A stretch of 45,493 nucleotides of DNA from the NCBI GenBank assembly GCA_046732255.1, contig JBKPMR010000004.1, forward strand, positions 1 through 45,493. Direction: 5' to 3'. Positions 24,300-32,282 of this stretch are shown here, piece by piece. The number at the start of each line of letters is the position of its first letter. Within the stretch, counting starts at the first letter, position 1. The stretch is from DATBLE01 sp046732255. Its GTDB lineage: Bacteria; Actinomycetota; Thermoleophilia; Gaiellales; Gaiellaceae. Position numbers and translations under genes: made by a program. The notes under the pieces were generated by a model. The model saw nothing but the letters and a program-made list of their open reading frames with translations. It did no database searches and was not told the origin of the DNA.

Positions 24300-24521
24300 A
24301 TTGCCGTTGTACCGGCCGCATCGGCCGCCGCCTGGGACTGTTCCGCGGCGACAGTTGTCAACTGCCTGGGTTGAACAGTTGCGGACTCGTCACAGCCCGG
24401 GTCTCGAGACCGGGGCGGATAGGTTGGAACCATGCCAACGGCCCGGGGACCTGTAGACGAATCGTTCCAAGAACGTCTCCCCTCCGGCTCAGAGACCGGG
24501 CCACGGCCGGAAGGGACCCTC
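24300..24521. promoter_or_regulatory. Gene-free gap with CAGTTG dyads and a palindrome
   Basis: This gap lies upstream of the hypothetical gene and downstream of nei. It contains CAGTTG-T-CAACTG (24352-24364), a perfect dyad, and another CAGTTG at 24376-24381. A TTGACA hexamer on the minus strand overlaps the dyad. A near-perfect palindrome centred on GGTCTCGAGACC lies around 24400-24412. These may be operator/promoter elements for the hypothetical-parA-ftsZ run; no good -10 was found. Confidence 0.35.
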
Positions 24522-25256
24522 TTACCGCTGGCACCCCGGACACCAGTAGGCGGTCCGGTTGGCGTCGCCCTGGCCACGGGAGGCGATTCGCTCCCCGCAG
24601 CGCGGGCAGGGACGGCCGACCAGGCGGTAGACGCGGTTCGTGTGGCGCCGGCCGTCGAGCGATCCGGACATCAGGCCCGCCGCCGTCTCCAGGAGCGCCC
24701 GCAGCTCGGCATCGCTTGTCTTCGCGAGCGGGCGCCACGGAGAGATCTCGGCGGCCCAGAGCGTTTCGGCCTTCCACTTGTTGCCGATCCCGGAGACGAG
24801 ACGCTGGTCGAGGAGGGCGTCGCCAACCGCTCGACTCTGATCGTCCCGGCGGAGACGCCCGGCCATCTCGTCGATGCGTGGCGGACGCTCGAGGATGTCC
24901 GGGCCGAGGCGTCGGAGCGAGCGCGCGTGCAGCTCGAGCACCGGCCCGTTCCACTGCACCGCCTCGTACCTCGACCCGCGGAGCACGAGCCAGGGCCGGC
25001 CGCGCCGCGGCGACCCGCGCGGCACGAGCGACCAGCGGCCGGTCATACGCAGGTGGCTGTGCAGGACGTAACCGCCTTCGAAGGCGAGGAGCAGGTTCTT
25101 GCCGACCGCCTCCACCGAGAGCAGCCGGCGGCCGTCGAGACGCTCGGCGATCCGGCCGACCTGCGCCCGGGGATTGGGTGTCTCCACCTGGACGTGCTCG
25201 CCGACGAGGGGCTGGAGCCGGCGGGCCGCCCGGTGGAGTGCGTCGCCTTCGGGCAT
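24522..25256 (-). CDS. nei: Endonuclease VIII-like DNA glycosylase (Nei2 type)
   Basis: A 244-residue Fpg/Nei-family base-excision enzyme that removes oxidised pyrimidines and nicks the abasic site. It starts MPEGDALHR: after Met removal Pro is the catalytic amine and Glu follows, and GD is the form typical of Nei rather than Fpg. The middle shows the H2TH region (LLDQRLVSGIGNKWKAE) and the end a zinc finger with CPRCG and WCPGCQR. I use ATG 25256, as the N-terminal Pro is essential; the longer frame is excluded. It follows the LLM gene by 17 bases. Confidence 0.93.
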   Translation of the reverse strand: MPEGDALHRAARRLQPLVGEHVQVETPNPRAQVGRIAERLDGRRLLSVEAVGKNLLLAFEGGYVLHSHLRMTGRWSLVPRGSPRRGRPWLVLRGSRYEAVQWNGPVLELHARSLRRLGPDILERPPRIDEMAGRLRRDDQSRAVGDALLDQRLVSGIGNKWKAETLWAAEISPWRPLAKTSDAELRALLETAAGLMSGSLDGRRHTNRVYRLVGRPCPRCGERIASRGQGDANRTAYWCPGCQR

Positions 25257-25273
25257 CTCGGCGCGCAGGCGTG

Positions 25274-26089
25274 CTAGCCGGCAGGACCGCCGCGGACGAG
25301 CGCACGCATCTCGTCGAGGTCGCCGCGCCGGTCGTGGACGTTCTCCAGCCACCACGTCGCTCCGGCTTCTGCGTAGGCGGCCGGGGTCTCGCGGTCACCG
25401 CGCTCGACGTGGCCCATCACGACCACGTCGAATGCGTCCGCGGTTACCCGCAGCGCGCGGATCGTCTCGAGTCCTGCGGCGACCTCCGCCGGCGAGAGCG
25501 TCATGCCCTCCGGGTTCGTCGTGTCCGCGGCCCAGCCGTCGTAGCGGGCGGCGCGGCGAAGGGCGGGCCGGCTGTTCCCGCCGATCCAGATCGGCAGCCG
25601 CTTCTGCACGGGCCCCGGCGCGAGCGTCACTCCGTCGACCGTGTAGTGGCGCCCGTGGTGGTCGACCCGCTCGCCCGACCACAGCGCGCGCAGCACCTCG
25701 AGCCCCTCGTCGAGCATCTCGGCTCGCACCCGCGCCTCCCCTTCCTCCCCGAACGACGTGAACTCGGCCGGGATGCCGCCGATGCCGGCGGCAAAGACGA
25801 CCCTGCCGCCGCTCAGCACATCGAGCGTGGCGACCTCGTGCGCGAGCACCTGCGGCCGGCGACGCGGCACCGGAGTCACGTTCGTCCCGAGCACGAGCGA
25901 AGAGGTTCGGGCTGCGACCGCCGCGAGCGTCACCCAGGGGTCGGCCGCCGGCGGCCCCCACACGAAGCCGAGATGATCCCAGACGAGCAGCGCCTCCCAG
26001 CCCGCCGCCTCCGCCTCCTCCGCGAGCGTAACCACCGTCCGGGGGTCGGCATAGGTGCCGATGTTGGCGAGACAGAGGCCGTGGCGCAC
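25274..26089 (-). CDS. LLM-class flavin/F420-dependent oxidoreductase
   Basis: A 271-residue luciferase-like TIM-barrel protein. WEALLVWDHLGFVWGPPAADPWVTLAAVA, TNVTPVPRRRPQVLAHEVATLD and GGRVVFAAGIGG with WIGGNSRPALRRAARYDGW are the standard order of motifs in this family. In actinobacteria most such short proteins use coenzyme F420, but FMN use cannot be excluded. Substrate unknown. It is the gene upstream of nei and downstream of a MITE-like element that separates it from GFA; start is GTG 26089. Confidence 0.88.
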   Translation of the reverse strand: MRHGLCLANIGTYADPRTVVTLAEEAEAAGWEALLVWDHLGFVWGPPAADPWVTLAAVAARTSSLVLGTNVTPVPRRRPQVLAHEVATLDVLSGGRVVFAAGIGGIPAEFTSFGEEGEARVRAEMLDEGLEVLRALWSGERVDHHGRHYTVDGVTLAPGPVQKRLPIWIGGNSRPALRRAARYDGWAADTTNPEGMTLSPAEVAAGLETIRALRVTADAFDVVVMGHVERGDRETPAAYAEAGATWWLENVHDRRGDLDEMRALVRGGPAG

Positions 26090-26141
26090 CTCCGCACTCT
26101 ACGACCCGATCCTTCGCCGGCGAAGGACTGCGGATCGTGTC

Positions 26142-26311
26142 TTAGAGCGCCTAACGCAATGAGCAGTTGTGTCCCCGGGCCGCGCTGCGCGGCGCGCTGC
26201 GGCGTCCTCAGTCGCCCGATAGTTAGCCCACTATCGGGGCTCCCTGCGTCCTTGCATCGCACTCGCCCATCGCACCCCGGGAACGAATACTCATTACGTT
26301 AGGCGCTCTTA
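26142..26311. mobile_element. MITE-like element with 19-bp terminal inverted repeats and TTA target duplication
   Basis: The element runs 26145-26308 (164 bp). Its left end GAGCGCCTAACGCAATGAG and the complement of its right end match at 18 of 19 positions. TTA flanks it on both sides (26142-26144 and 26309-26311), consistent with a 3-bp target duplication. No transposase frame is inside; it holds an internal hairpin CCGATAGT/ACTATCGG. The right TTA is the complement of the TAA stop of the GFA gene, so insertion hit that stop codon and kept it. A 3-bp TNA target would fit an IS5-type transposase acting in trans, but the family is not assigned. Confidence 0.85.
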
Positions 26312-26707
26312 GTACTCCTCGGCCTGTGGCAGGTCGTCCGTGATCTCGAACCACGGCGCCTTCGAGCCGACGAAGATGTGGTCGGTCGGCCGGATCGTGG
26401 GGTCGTCGACGAGCGAGCCCATCGCGACGTGCACGTATGCCCCGTCGCGGACGACCGAGTAGAGCAGCGATCCGCAGACGCCGCACCGGGTGTGGTTCGC
26501 GTCGTCGCTCCCCCAGACGAGCAGCGTGTCGGCTCCCTCGACGACCTCGAGCTTCTCACGCTCGATCCCCGCGAACGGCTTGAACGCAGAACCCGTCGCC
26601 GCCCGGCAGTTGGAGCAGTGGCAGTTGCCTGCATAGACGAATTCATCCGCGACGCGGTAGCGCACGGCGCCGCATTCGCACTTTCCGGTCAGCAGCCGGC
26701 TCGTCAT
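26309..26707 (-). CDS. GFA family zinc protein (CENP-V/Gfa fold)
   Basis: A 132-residue protein with the Gfa cysteine pattern: GKCECGAVRY, GNCHCSNCR and TRCGVCGSLLY, plus VHVAMGSL near the end. The family binds zinc; the founding member was described as a glutathione-dependent formaldehyde-activating enzyme, though most members have no proven activity. The start ATG 26707 is 6 bases after lhr, so the two genes are probably co-transcribed from the SOS-box promoter. Its stop codon forms the target duplication of the MITE-like element. Confidence 0.9.
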   Translation of the reverse strand: MTSRLLTGKCECGAVRYRVADEFVYAGNCHCSNCRAATGSAFKPFAGIEREKLEVVEGADTLLVWGSDDANHTRCGVCGSLLYSVVRDGAYVHVAMGSLVDDPTIRPTDHIFVGSKAPWFEITDDLPQAEEY

Positions 26708-26713
26708 CGCGGG

Positions 26714-29700
26714 CTACGGGCGCAGGACTGCGCGCCTCGGACCGGCGAGGAAACCGGCCTCGACCAGGAGCGGGAGGAACTCGCTCTCCGAAACCGGCTC
26801 GCCGTCGAAGCGTTCCACCGCCAGGCGCTTCCGGCTGAAGCGGCGTGCATGGTCGACGAGAGCGGACAGGACGACCCGGAGCCAGTCGGGGTCGGGGTCT
26901 CGGAGCGGCACCATCGACCGTCCGCCGCGCTCGACGAACAGGGCCGGCCAGCCGCCGAGCAGCACGACGTACGCGCCCGCGACGCGGGCCGCCCTCGCCC
27001 CGGCCCGCTTCGGCCAGGGCAGCACCGAGCCGTACGGCTGGGCGGGATCGGCCGCCGCGAGCACGAGCGGCTCGGGCTCGTCGTCGTCCCGCGGCCGGAG
27101 CTCGCGCAGGCGTTCGACCGCTCCGCCGAGCGCGAACTGCGCGCCGCCGAGTCCCTCGACGAAGTAGCCGCGGCGGCAGAGACCGAGCGTCTCGAGCGCC
27201 TTCAATTCGCCGTAGACGGCGCCGTAGCCGCCTGCGATGCCTTCGCCGCGGACGCCGTCCCGCGTGACGATCCCCTGACGCTCGAGCAGGAGCTCGGCAA
27301 GGGCGCGGCGGTCCTGCTCTCCCTCGAAGAGCCGGTCGGCGAGCGACCAGCGCCCCTGCGTCGCGGTCACGGCGGCCGCGCGCGTTCGGGAGAACCGGCG
27401 AGGACGGCGTTCCGGCTTCGGGGTGCCGTAGCGGCGCCCGGCGCGCAGCGGTTGCCACGCGTCGTTGGTGACCTCCCCCGCCCAGACGAGATCCCAGAGG
27501 GCCGGCAGGGCCTGCTCGGCCTCGAGGCCGGTCGCCGTCAGCAAGTCGAACCAGAACTCGGCACTGCCACGGAGCGCGACCCGGATCCGGTCGTGCTCCT
27601 CGCCTTCGGGCACCGGGGCCGCCGGCGGCCGCCCGAGCACCGCTGCGTCCTCGCGGAAGACGAGCGCGACGCGGTCGAGGCCCGCGCCGACCCAGACCAC
27701 CTCGCCGGTGGCGCAGAGCTGGTCGAGCAGCTCCGGCCGGTAGCCGGGAACGCGTCGTGGGAGAATCTCGCTCTCCCACAAGGTCACGGGGAGCGACAGC
27801 GCCTGCAGGGGCACTAGGGCTTCGCGGAGCGAAGCCCTACGATCCACACCGTGCCAGCTCGGGAGGAAGCGCCCGAGCGTCGCCTGTTCCGCCGGCTCCA
27901 CCTCCTTGCGCAGCGCGGCGAGCGACGACCGGCGGAGTCGCCGCAGGACGTCGGGATCGCACCACTCGCGCTCCGTGCCTCCAGGTCGGAGCTCCCCGCG
28001 GACGAGTCGCTCTTCTCGCTCGAGCACGCGCAGCTCTGGCTCGACGTCCCGGCCGAAGCGCTCGTTCGCCTCCGCAGTGGTGAAGGGGCCGCGAGAGCGC
28101 GCAAAGCGCGCGACGAGCGACCGCAGCGGCTCCTCCCCGCCCTCGAGGAAGACCTCGGGCAACCCCGAGGGCGGCATCGCCCCGAGCGCGTCCCGGTACC
28201 GGCCGGCGTCCTCGGCGGCGATCAAACGCTGTTCGCCGGCGACGCGAACCAGGGCGGCTCGTCTCTCACGTATCAACGGATCCGCAAAGTCCATAACGTA
28301 TTCTTCTGCACGCAAATCACCACGTCTACGCAGCAGATCGTGCAATTCATCTGGAGTACGCGGTGACCCCTGCAGGTAGGTCTCCACCTCGTCGAGCGCG
28401 GCCGGGTCGATCAGGTCGCGGAGCTCTTCCTGGCCGAGGAGCTCGCGGAGCAGATCGCGGTCGAGCGAGAGCGCCTGCGCACGCCGCTCGGCGGGGGGCG
28501 TGTCGTCCTCGTACATGTACGTGGCGACGTAGTCGAAGAGCAGCGAGGCCGAGTAGGGCGAGGCGGACGGTGTCTCGACGTCGACCACGTCGATCGTCCG
28601 CGAGCGCAACCCCTGGAGCAGCTGCTTCAGCGCGGGCAGGTCGAAGACGTCCTGGAGGCACTCGCGGTAGGTCTCGAGCACGATCGGGAAGGCCGGATAT
28701 CGGCGCGCCACCTGGAGCAGCGACTGTGCCTTGAGCCGCTGCTGCCAGAGCGGCGTCCGCTCCCCAGGGCGCCGGCGCGGGATCAACAGCGCGCGCCCGG
28801 CGTTCTCGCGGAACCGCGAGCCGAACAGCGCCGTCTGCCCCACCTCCGCGACGACCAGCTCGTCCAGCTCGTCGGGATCGGGGATCAGCTCCTCGGTCGG
28901 CGGCGGGACGTCGGCGTCCGGTAGGTGGAAGGCGATGCCGTCGTCGGACCAGATCGACTGAGCTTCCATCCCGAGCGCGTCCCGGAGCCGAGCGCCGGCC
29001 GCCATCGCCCACGGCGCATGGACCCGGGCGCCGAACGGCGTGAGGATGCAGACCCGCCAGTCGCCGATCTCGTCCCGAAAGCGCTCGACGACAATCGTCC
29101 GGTCGGACGGGACCGCGCGCGTCGCCGCCTCCTGCTCGCGCAGGAACGTGAGCAGGTTCGCGGCCGCCCGCTCGTCGAGGCAGTGCCGCTCCGTGAGCCG
29201 CTCGACCGCCTGCTCGTCGGAGAGTGCCGACAGCTCGCGCGACGCGAGCCCGATCTGCTCGCCGAGCTCGTACGGCCTCCCCACGCCCTCGCCCTTCCAG
29301 AACGGCACCATTCCGGGCACGCCCGGCGCAGGCGAGACGAGCACCCGATCGCGGGTGATGTCCTCGATCCGCCACGTCGAGGCGCCGAGCAGGAACGTCT
29401 GGCCGGCCCGGGCCTCGTAGACCATCTCCTCGTCGAGCTCGCCGACCCGGCCGCCGCCGTCGACGAGGTGGACGCCGAAGAGGCCGCGGTCGGGGATCGT
29501 CCCCGCGTTGGTGACCGCCAGCCGCCTGGCCCCGTCGCGCCCGCGGATCGTGCCGCCGGTGCGGTCCCAGACGATCCTCGGGCGGAGCTCGGCGAACTCG
29601 TCGGAGGGGTAACGGCCCGAGAGCATGTCGAGCACGTTCTCGAGCTGGGCTCGGGAGAGGTCGGCGAACGGGTAGGCGCCGCGCACGAGGTCGTGCAGCT

Positions 29701-30976
29701 CGCCGACCTCGATCTCCTCCTGTGCTGCGACCGCGACGATCTGCTGCGCCAGCACGTCCAAAGGGTTCTTCGGGATCACCGTCTCTTCGATCGCACCGGC
29801 CAGCATCCGCTCGGCGACGACCGCCGACTCGAGCAGGTCGGCACGGAACTTCGGGAAGACACGTCCCTTCGAGACAGCGCCCAGCTCGTGGCCGGCACGG
29901 CCGATCCGCTGGAGACCGCGGGCGACCGACTTCGGCGACTCGACCTGGATGACCAGGTCGACGGCGCCCATGTCGATCCCGAGCTCGAGCGACGAGGTGG
30001 CGACCAGGCAGGGGATCTCGCCGCGCTTCAGGAGCTCTTCGACCTCGACGCGCTGCTCTCGCGCCAGCGAGCCGTGGTGCGCGCGGGCGATCTCCTTCTC
30101 CGCAAGGTCGTTCAGCCGGAGAGCCAGCCGCTCGGCCAGCCGCCGGTTGTTCACGAAGACGATCGTCGAGCGATGCTCCTCGACCAGCTTCAGCAGCTCG
30201 GGGTAGATCGAGGGCCAGATCGACGTCGGCGACGCGCCTCCCTCGAGGCCCGCGAGTAGGGGGTCGGTCTGCGCTCCCGCTCCCGGCTCGCGCATGTCCT
30301 CGACGGGGACGACGACCCGCAGGTCGAGCTCCTTGCGCGTTCCCGCATCGACGAGCCTGATCGGACGGGCACCGGAGACGAAGCGGCCGATCTCCTCCAG
30401 CGGGCGCTGAGTAGCCGAGAGCCCGATCCGTTGGATCGGCCTCTCGGCCAGACGTTGGAGCCGTTCGACGCTGAGCGCCAGGTGCGCCCCCCGTTTCGTG
30501 CCGGCGACGGCGTGAACTTCGTCGAGGATCAGGGTGCCGACGCCGCCGAGCATCTCGCGGCCCTGCGAGGTGAGGAGCAGAAAGAGCGACTCGGGAGTCG
30601 TGATCAGGATGTCCGGAGGCCTGCGGAGCATGGCCGCGCGCTCCTTCTGCGGCGTGTCGCCGGTCCGGACCGCGACCGTCAGCTCCGACTTGAGCCCGGC
30701 GAGCGGGCCGCGCAGGTTGCGCTCGACGTCGTAGTTCAGGGCCTTGAGCGGCGAGACGTAGAGGAGCCGCAGCCCCGCGCCCGGCGCCTCGTTCAGGCGG
30801 TCGATGCCGTACAGGAAGGCGGCGAGCGTCTTGCCGGATCCGGTCGGCGCCTGGATCAGCGTGTGCTCGCCGGAGGCGATCGCCGGCCAGCCTGTCTCCT
30901 GCGCCGGTGTCGGCGCCTGAAACGCCTGCTCGAACCACTCGCGAGTCGACGGGCTGAACAGGTCGAGCGCACTCAT
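26714..30976 (-). CDS. lhr: Lhr-type ATP-dependent DNA helicase
   Basis: A 1420-residue superfamily 2 helicase of the large helicase-related group, full length. RecA domain 1 has the Q-motif region PTPAQ, Walker A APTGSGKT (43-50), TTPESL, DEVH (152-155) and SAT (187-189); domain 2 has FVNNRRLAERL, TSSLELGIDMG and QRIGRAGH. A winged helix, the Lhr core domain and the long C-terminal region follow. It translocates 3'-5' and unwinds damaged or RNA-DNA substrates, and in mycobacteria it is induced by DNA damage. A perfect SOS box lies 28 bases upstream. An 11-bp perfect palindrome is embedded in frame at 27815-27839. Confidence 0.95.
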   Translation of the reverse strand: MSALDLFSPSTREWFEQAFQAPTPAQETGWPAIASGEHTLIQAPTGSGKTLAAFLYGIDRLNEAPGAGLRLLYVSPLKALNYDVERNLRGPLAGLKSELTVAVRTGDTPQKERAAMLRRPPDILITTPESLFLLLTSQGREMLGGVGTLILDEVHAVAGTKRGAHLALSVERLQRLAERPIQRIGLSATQRPLEEIGRFVSGARPIRLVDAGTRKELDLRVVVPVEDMREPGAGAQTDPLLAGLEGGASPTSIWPSIYPELLKLVEEHRSTIVFVNNRRLAERLALRLNDLAEKEIARAHHGSLAREQRVEVEELLKRGEIPCLVATSSLELGIDMGAVDLVIQVESPKSVARGLQRIGRAGHELGAVSKGRVFPKFRADLLESAVVAERMLAGAIEETVIPKNPLDVLAQQIVAVAAQEEIEVGELHDLVRGAYPFADLSRAQLENVLDMLSGRYPSDEFAELRPRIVWDRTGGTIRGRDGARRLAVTNAGTIPDRGLFGVHLVDGGGRVGELDEEMVYEARAGQTFLLGASTWRIEDITRDRVLVSPAPGVPGMVPFWKGEGVGRPYELGEQIGLASRELSALSDEQAVERLTERHCLDERAAANLLTFLREQEAATRAVPSDRTIVVERFRDEIGDWRVCILTPFGARVHAPWAMAAGARLRDALGMEAQSIWSDDGIAFHLPDADVPPPTEELIPDPDELDELVVAEVGQTALFGSRFRENAGRALLIPRRRPGERTPLWQQRLKAQSLLQVARRYPAFPIVLETYRECLQDVFDLPALKQLLQGLRSRTIDVVDVETPSASPYSASLLFDYVATYMYEDDTPPAERRAQALSLDRDLLRELLGQEELRDLIDPAALDEVETYLQGSPRTPDELHDLLRRRGDLRAEEYVMDFADPLIRERRAALVRVAGEQRLIAAEDAGRYRDALGAMPPSGLPEVFLEGGEEPLRSLVARFARSRGPFTTAEANERFGRDVEPELRVLEREERLVRGELRPGGTEREWCDPDVLRRLRRSSLAALRKEVEPAEQATLGRFLPSWHGVDRRASLREALVPLQALSLPVTLWESEILPRRVPGYRPELLDQLCATGEVVWVGAGLDRVALVFREDAAVLGRPPAAPVPEGEEHDRIRVALRGSAEFWFDLLTATGLEAEQALPALWDLVWAGEVTNDAWQPLRAGRRYGTPKPERRPRRFSRTRAAAVTATQGRWSLADRLFEGEQDRRALAELLLERQGIVTRDGVRGEGIAGGYGAVYGELKALETLGLCRRGYFVEGLGGAQFALGGAVERLRELRPRDDDEPEPLVLAAADPAQPYGSVLPWPKRAGARAARVAGAYVVLLGGWPALFVERGGRSMVPLRDPDPDWLRVVLSALVDHARRFSRKRLAVERFDGEPVSESEFLPLLVEAGFLAGPRRAVLRP
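27815..27839 (-). repeat. Perfect palindrome inside the lhr coding sequence
   Basis: Arms TAGGGCTTCGC and GCGAAGCCCTA flank a 3-base loop (TCC on the coding strand). It is read in frame as part of HGVDRRASLREALVP, in the C-terminal part of Lhr. Stem and loop design match the pepA palindrome at 5975-6007. Confidence 0.75.
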
Positions 30977-31003
30977 TCCGGCAGCGTACCCCTCCGCATC
31001 GTT

Positions 31004-31019
31004 GCGAACAACTGTTCGC
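31004..31019. promoter_or_regulatory. LexA (SOS) box upstream of lhr
   Basis: GCGAACAACTGTTCGC is a perfect dyad containing CGAAC-N4-GTTCG, the LexA operator of actinobacteria and Bacillus. It is centred about 35 bases upstream of the lhr ATG, where bound LexA would block the promoter. It predicts DNA-damage induction of lhr and probably GFA. Confidence 0.85.
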
Positions 31020-31057
31020 TTTCACCGGAGCCGTTGCCCGGACGCCTCTGTTAGCTA

Positions 31058-31183
31058 CGGCTGCCCGGACCAGGTTCCCGCGGCAGCCACGGCCGGCGTG
31101 ATCGCGATCGCCGCCGGCCCCGTCGAGAGGGTGGCCGTGACCTCGGGCCCGTGAAGCTGGGCGCCGCCGAGCGGATGTTCGTT
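31058..31183 (-). pseudogene. Possible gene remnant in frame after the cupin stop
   Basis: Directly after the cupin stop the same frame stays open for 41 codons, beginning NEHPLGGAQLHGPEV and ending AGTWSGQP before a TAG. Third positions are strongly GC, as in real genes here, but the piece has no start codon of its own and no family I recognise. It could be the tail of a lost gene or chance in GC-rich DNA. Confidence 0.2.
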
Positions 31184-31768
31184 CTAGCCGGGTAGCAGAC
31201 CTTCGCGGTACCGGGCCGGCCGCGAAGGCGCGAAACGCCCCTCTGCGATCTCACCGTCCTGCGTGTCCTCCGGCGAGCTCGCGTTGTGGCGCGCGGCCGT
31301 CTCGTCGGCGCAGTAGAAGCCCCACGGCCCGTCCCTCTGGAACTGACGCGAGCTCGCGCACAGGAGCACACACGGCCGGGCGCCGGCGCCGACGAACGCG
31401 TGGCGCGTCTCGGGCGGGCAATGCACGAAATCCCACTGCCGCACCGGTCGCTCCTGCCCCTCGACGATCAGTAGCCCCTCGCCGGCGAGCACGAGGAAGT
31501 CCTCCTGCTCGGTCTCCCAGTGGTATGTCGTGGTCGGCTCCCCCTGGCTCACGACGCGGATCGCCATGCCGAGCATCGGGAAGAACGTCTCCGCCTCGAA
31601 CTCGTCGTGCCCGGTCAGCGGCAGGCTGTGTCCCTGGCCCGGCTTTTCGAACCAGCGCGCGTCGCGGGCGTTGAGCACGAACCAGCCGGGACTTGCGGGC
31701 ACGAGCCCGGCGCCGCCGTCCTCGAGTCGCGCCTCGGGCACCATCACCGGATCATACGAAGGCTCCAT
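31184..31768 (-). CDS. Cupin domain protein
   Basis: A 194-residue single-cupin protein. The cupin strands carry TTTYHWETEQEDFLVLAGEGLLIVEGQERPVRQWDFVHCPPETRHAFVG; the metal ligands H, E and a final H are visible, with H-W-E-x-E-Q-E-D-F replacing the common HxHxxxE. The end GPWGFYCADETAARHNASSPEDTQD and RYREGLLPG looks like a complete family C-terminus. Function is unknown; such cupins bind a metal and may act as isomerases, dioxygenases or sensors. The start ATG 31768 lies 11 bases from the divergent secreted-protein gene. Confidence 0.85.
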   Translation of the reverse strand: MEPSYDPVMVPEARLEDGGAGLVPASPGWFVLNARDARWFEKPGQGHSLPLTGHDEFEAETFFPMLGMAIRVVSQGEPTTTYHWETEQEDFLVLAGEGLLIVEGQERPVRQWDFVHCPPETRHAFVGAGARPCVLLCASSRQFQRDGPWGFYCADETAARHNASSPEDTQDGEIAEGRFAPSRPARYREGLLPG

Positions 31769-31779
31769 ATGATCGCCGA

Positions 31780-32190
31780 GTGCTGCTCGTCCTCGCCGTC
31801 GCGCTCGCGCTCGCCCAGCCGCCCGCCTGGATCCAGCGTGCGGAACCGGGCCCGTACGTGACGTGGCGCGGCGCGGACGTGCTGGGGACGCCCGTCGTCG
31901 AAGGGATCGTCGTCACCCGCGACCGGGTCGCGCGCACCGTCACGGTCGACGTGGTCGACTCCCGGTTCGACCCGCCCCGGATCGTGAGGCTGCGCGAGCT
32001 CCAGGGCTCGGGTGTCCGCTGGCTTCGCGCCGGGCGGCGCGACCGGTTCGCGCGAAACGAGATCGCGATCGACGTGGTCTGGCCGAAGGGCGAGCAGGCG
32101 TACCTGCTCCGGGTCGGGCGAGGGCTCGCGCTCGACGTCGTCCGCAGCGTGCACGGCGAGCGACTCGAGCCGGCGGCACTCCGAGACTGA
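31780..32190 (+). CDS. Small secreted or membrane-anchored hypothetical protein
   Basis: A 136-residue protein starting at GTG 31780 with a short hydrophobic leader VLLVLAVALALAQPPAW, which suggests a signal peptide or N-terminal anchor. The remainder is beta-rich with alternating V/R strands (GIVVTRDRVARTVTVDVVDSRFDPPRIVRL) and no motif that I recognise. There is no clear ribosome binding site because the cupin start overlaps the region. No function can be assigned. Confidence 0.55.
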   Translation: MLLVLAVALALAQPPAWIQRAEPGPYVTWRGADVLGTPVVEGIVVTRDRVARTVTVDVVDSRFDPPRIVRLRELQGSGVRWLRAGRRDRFARNEIAIDVVWPKGEQAYLLRVGRGLALDVVRSVHGERLEPAALRD

Positions 32191-32282
32191 TCCTTGTCGG
32201 CTCTCAGGGCCTCTGCTAGCTTCGGCGGCCCAGGGAGGAGGAGGCGCCAGATGCCGAGGCGGGCCGACAGAGGAGCTGCGGC

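Noticed and set aside
28347..31025. 892-codon minus-strand frame overlapping lhr
   Set aside because: Arg/Ala/Pro-rich shadow in another frame of the helicase gene without motifs.
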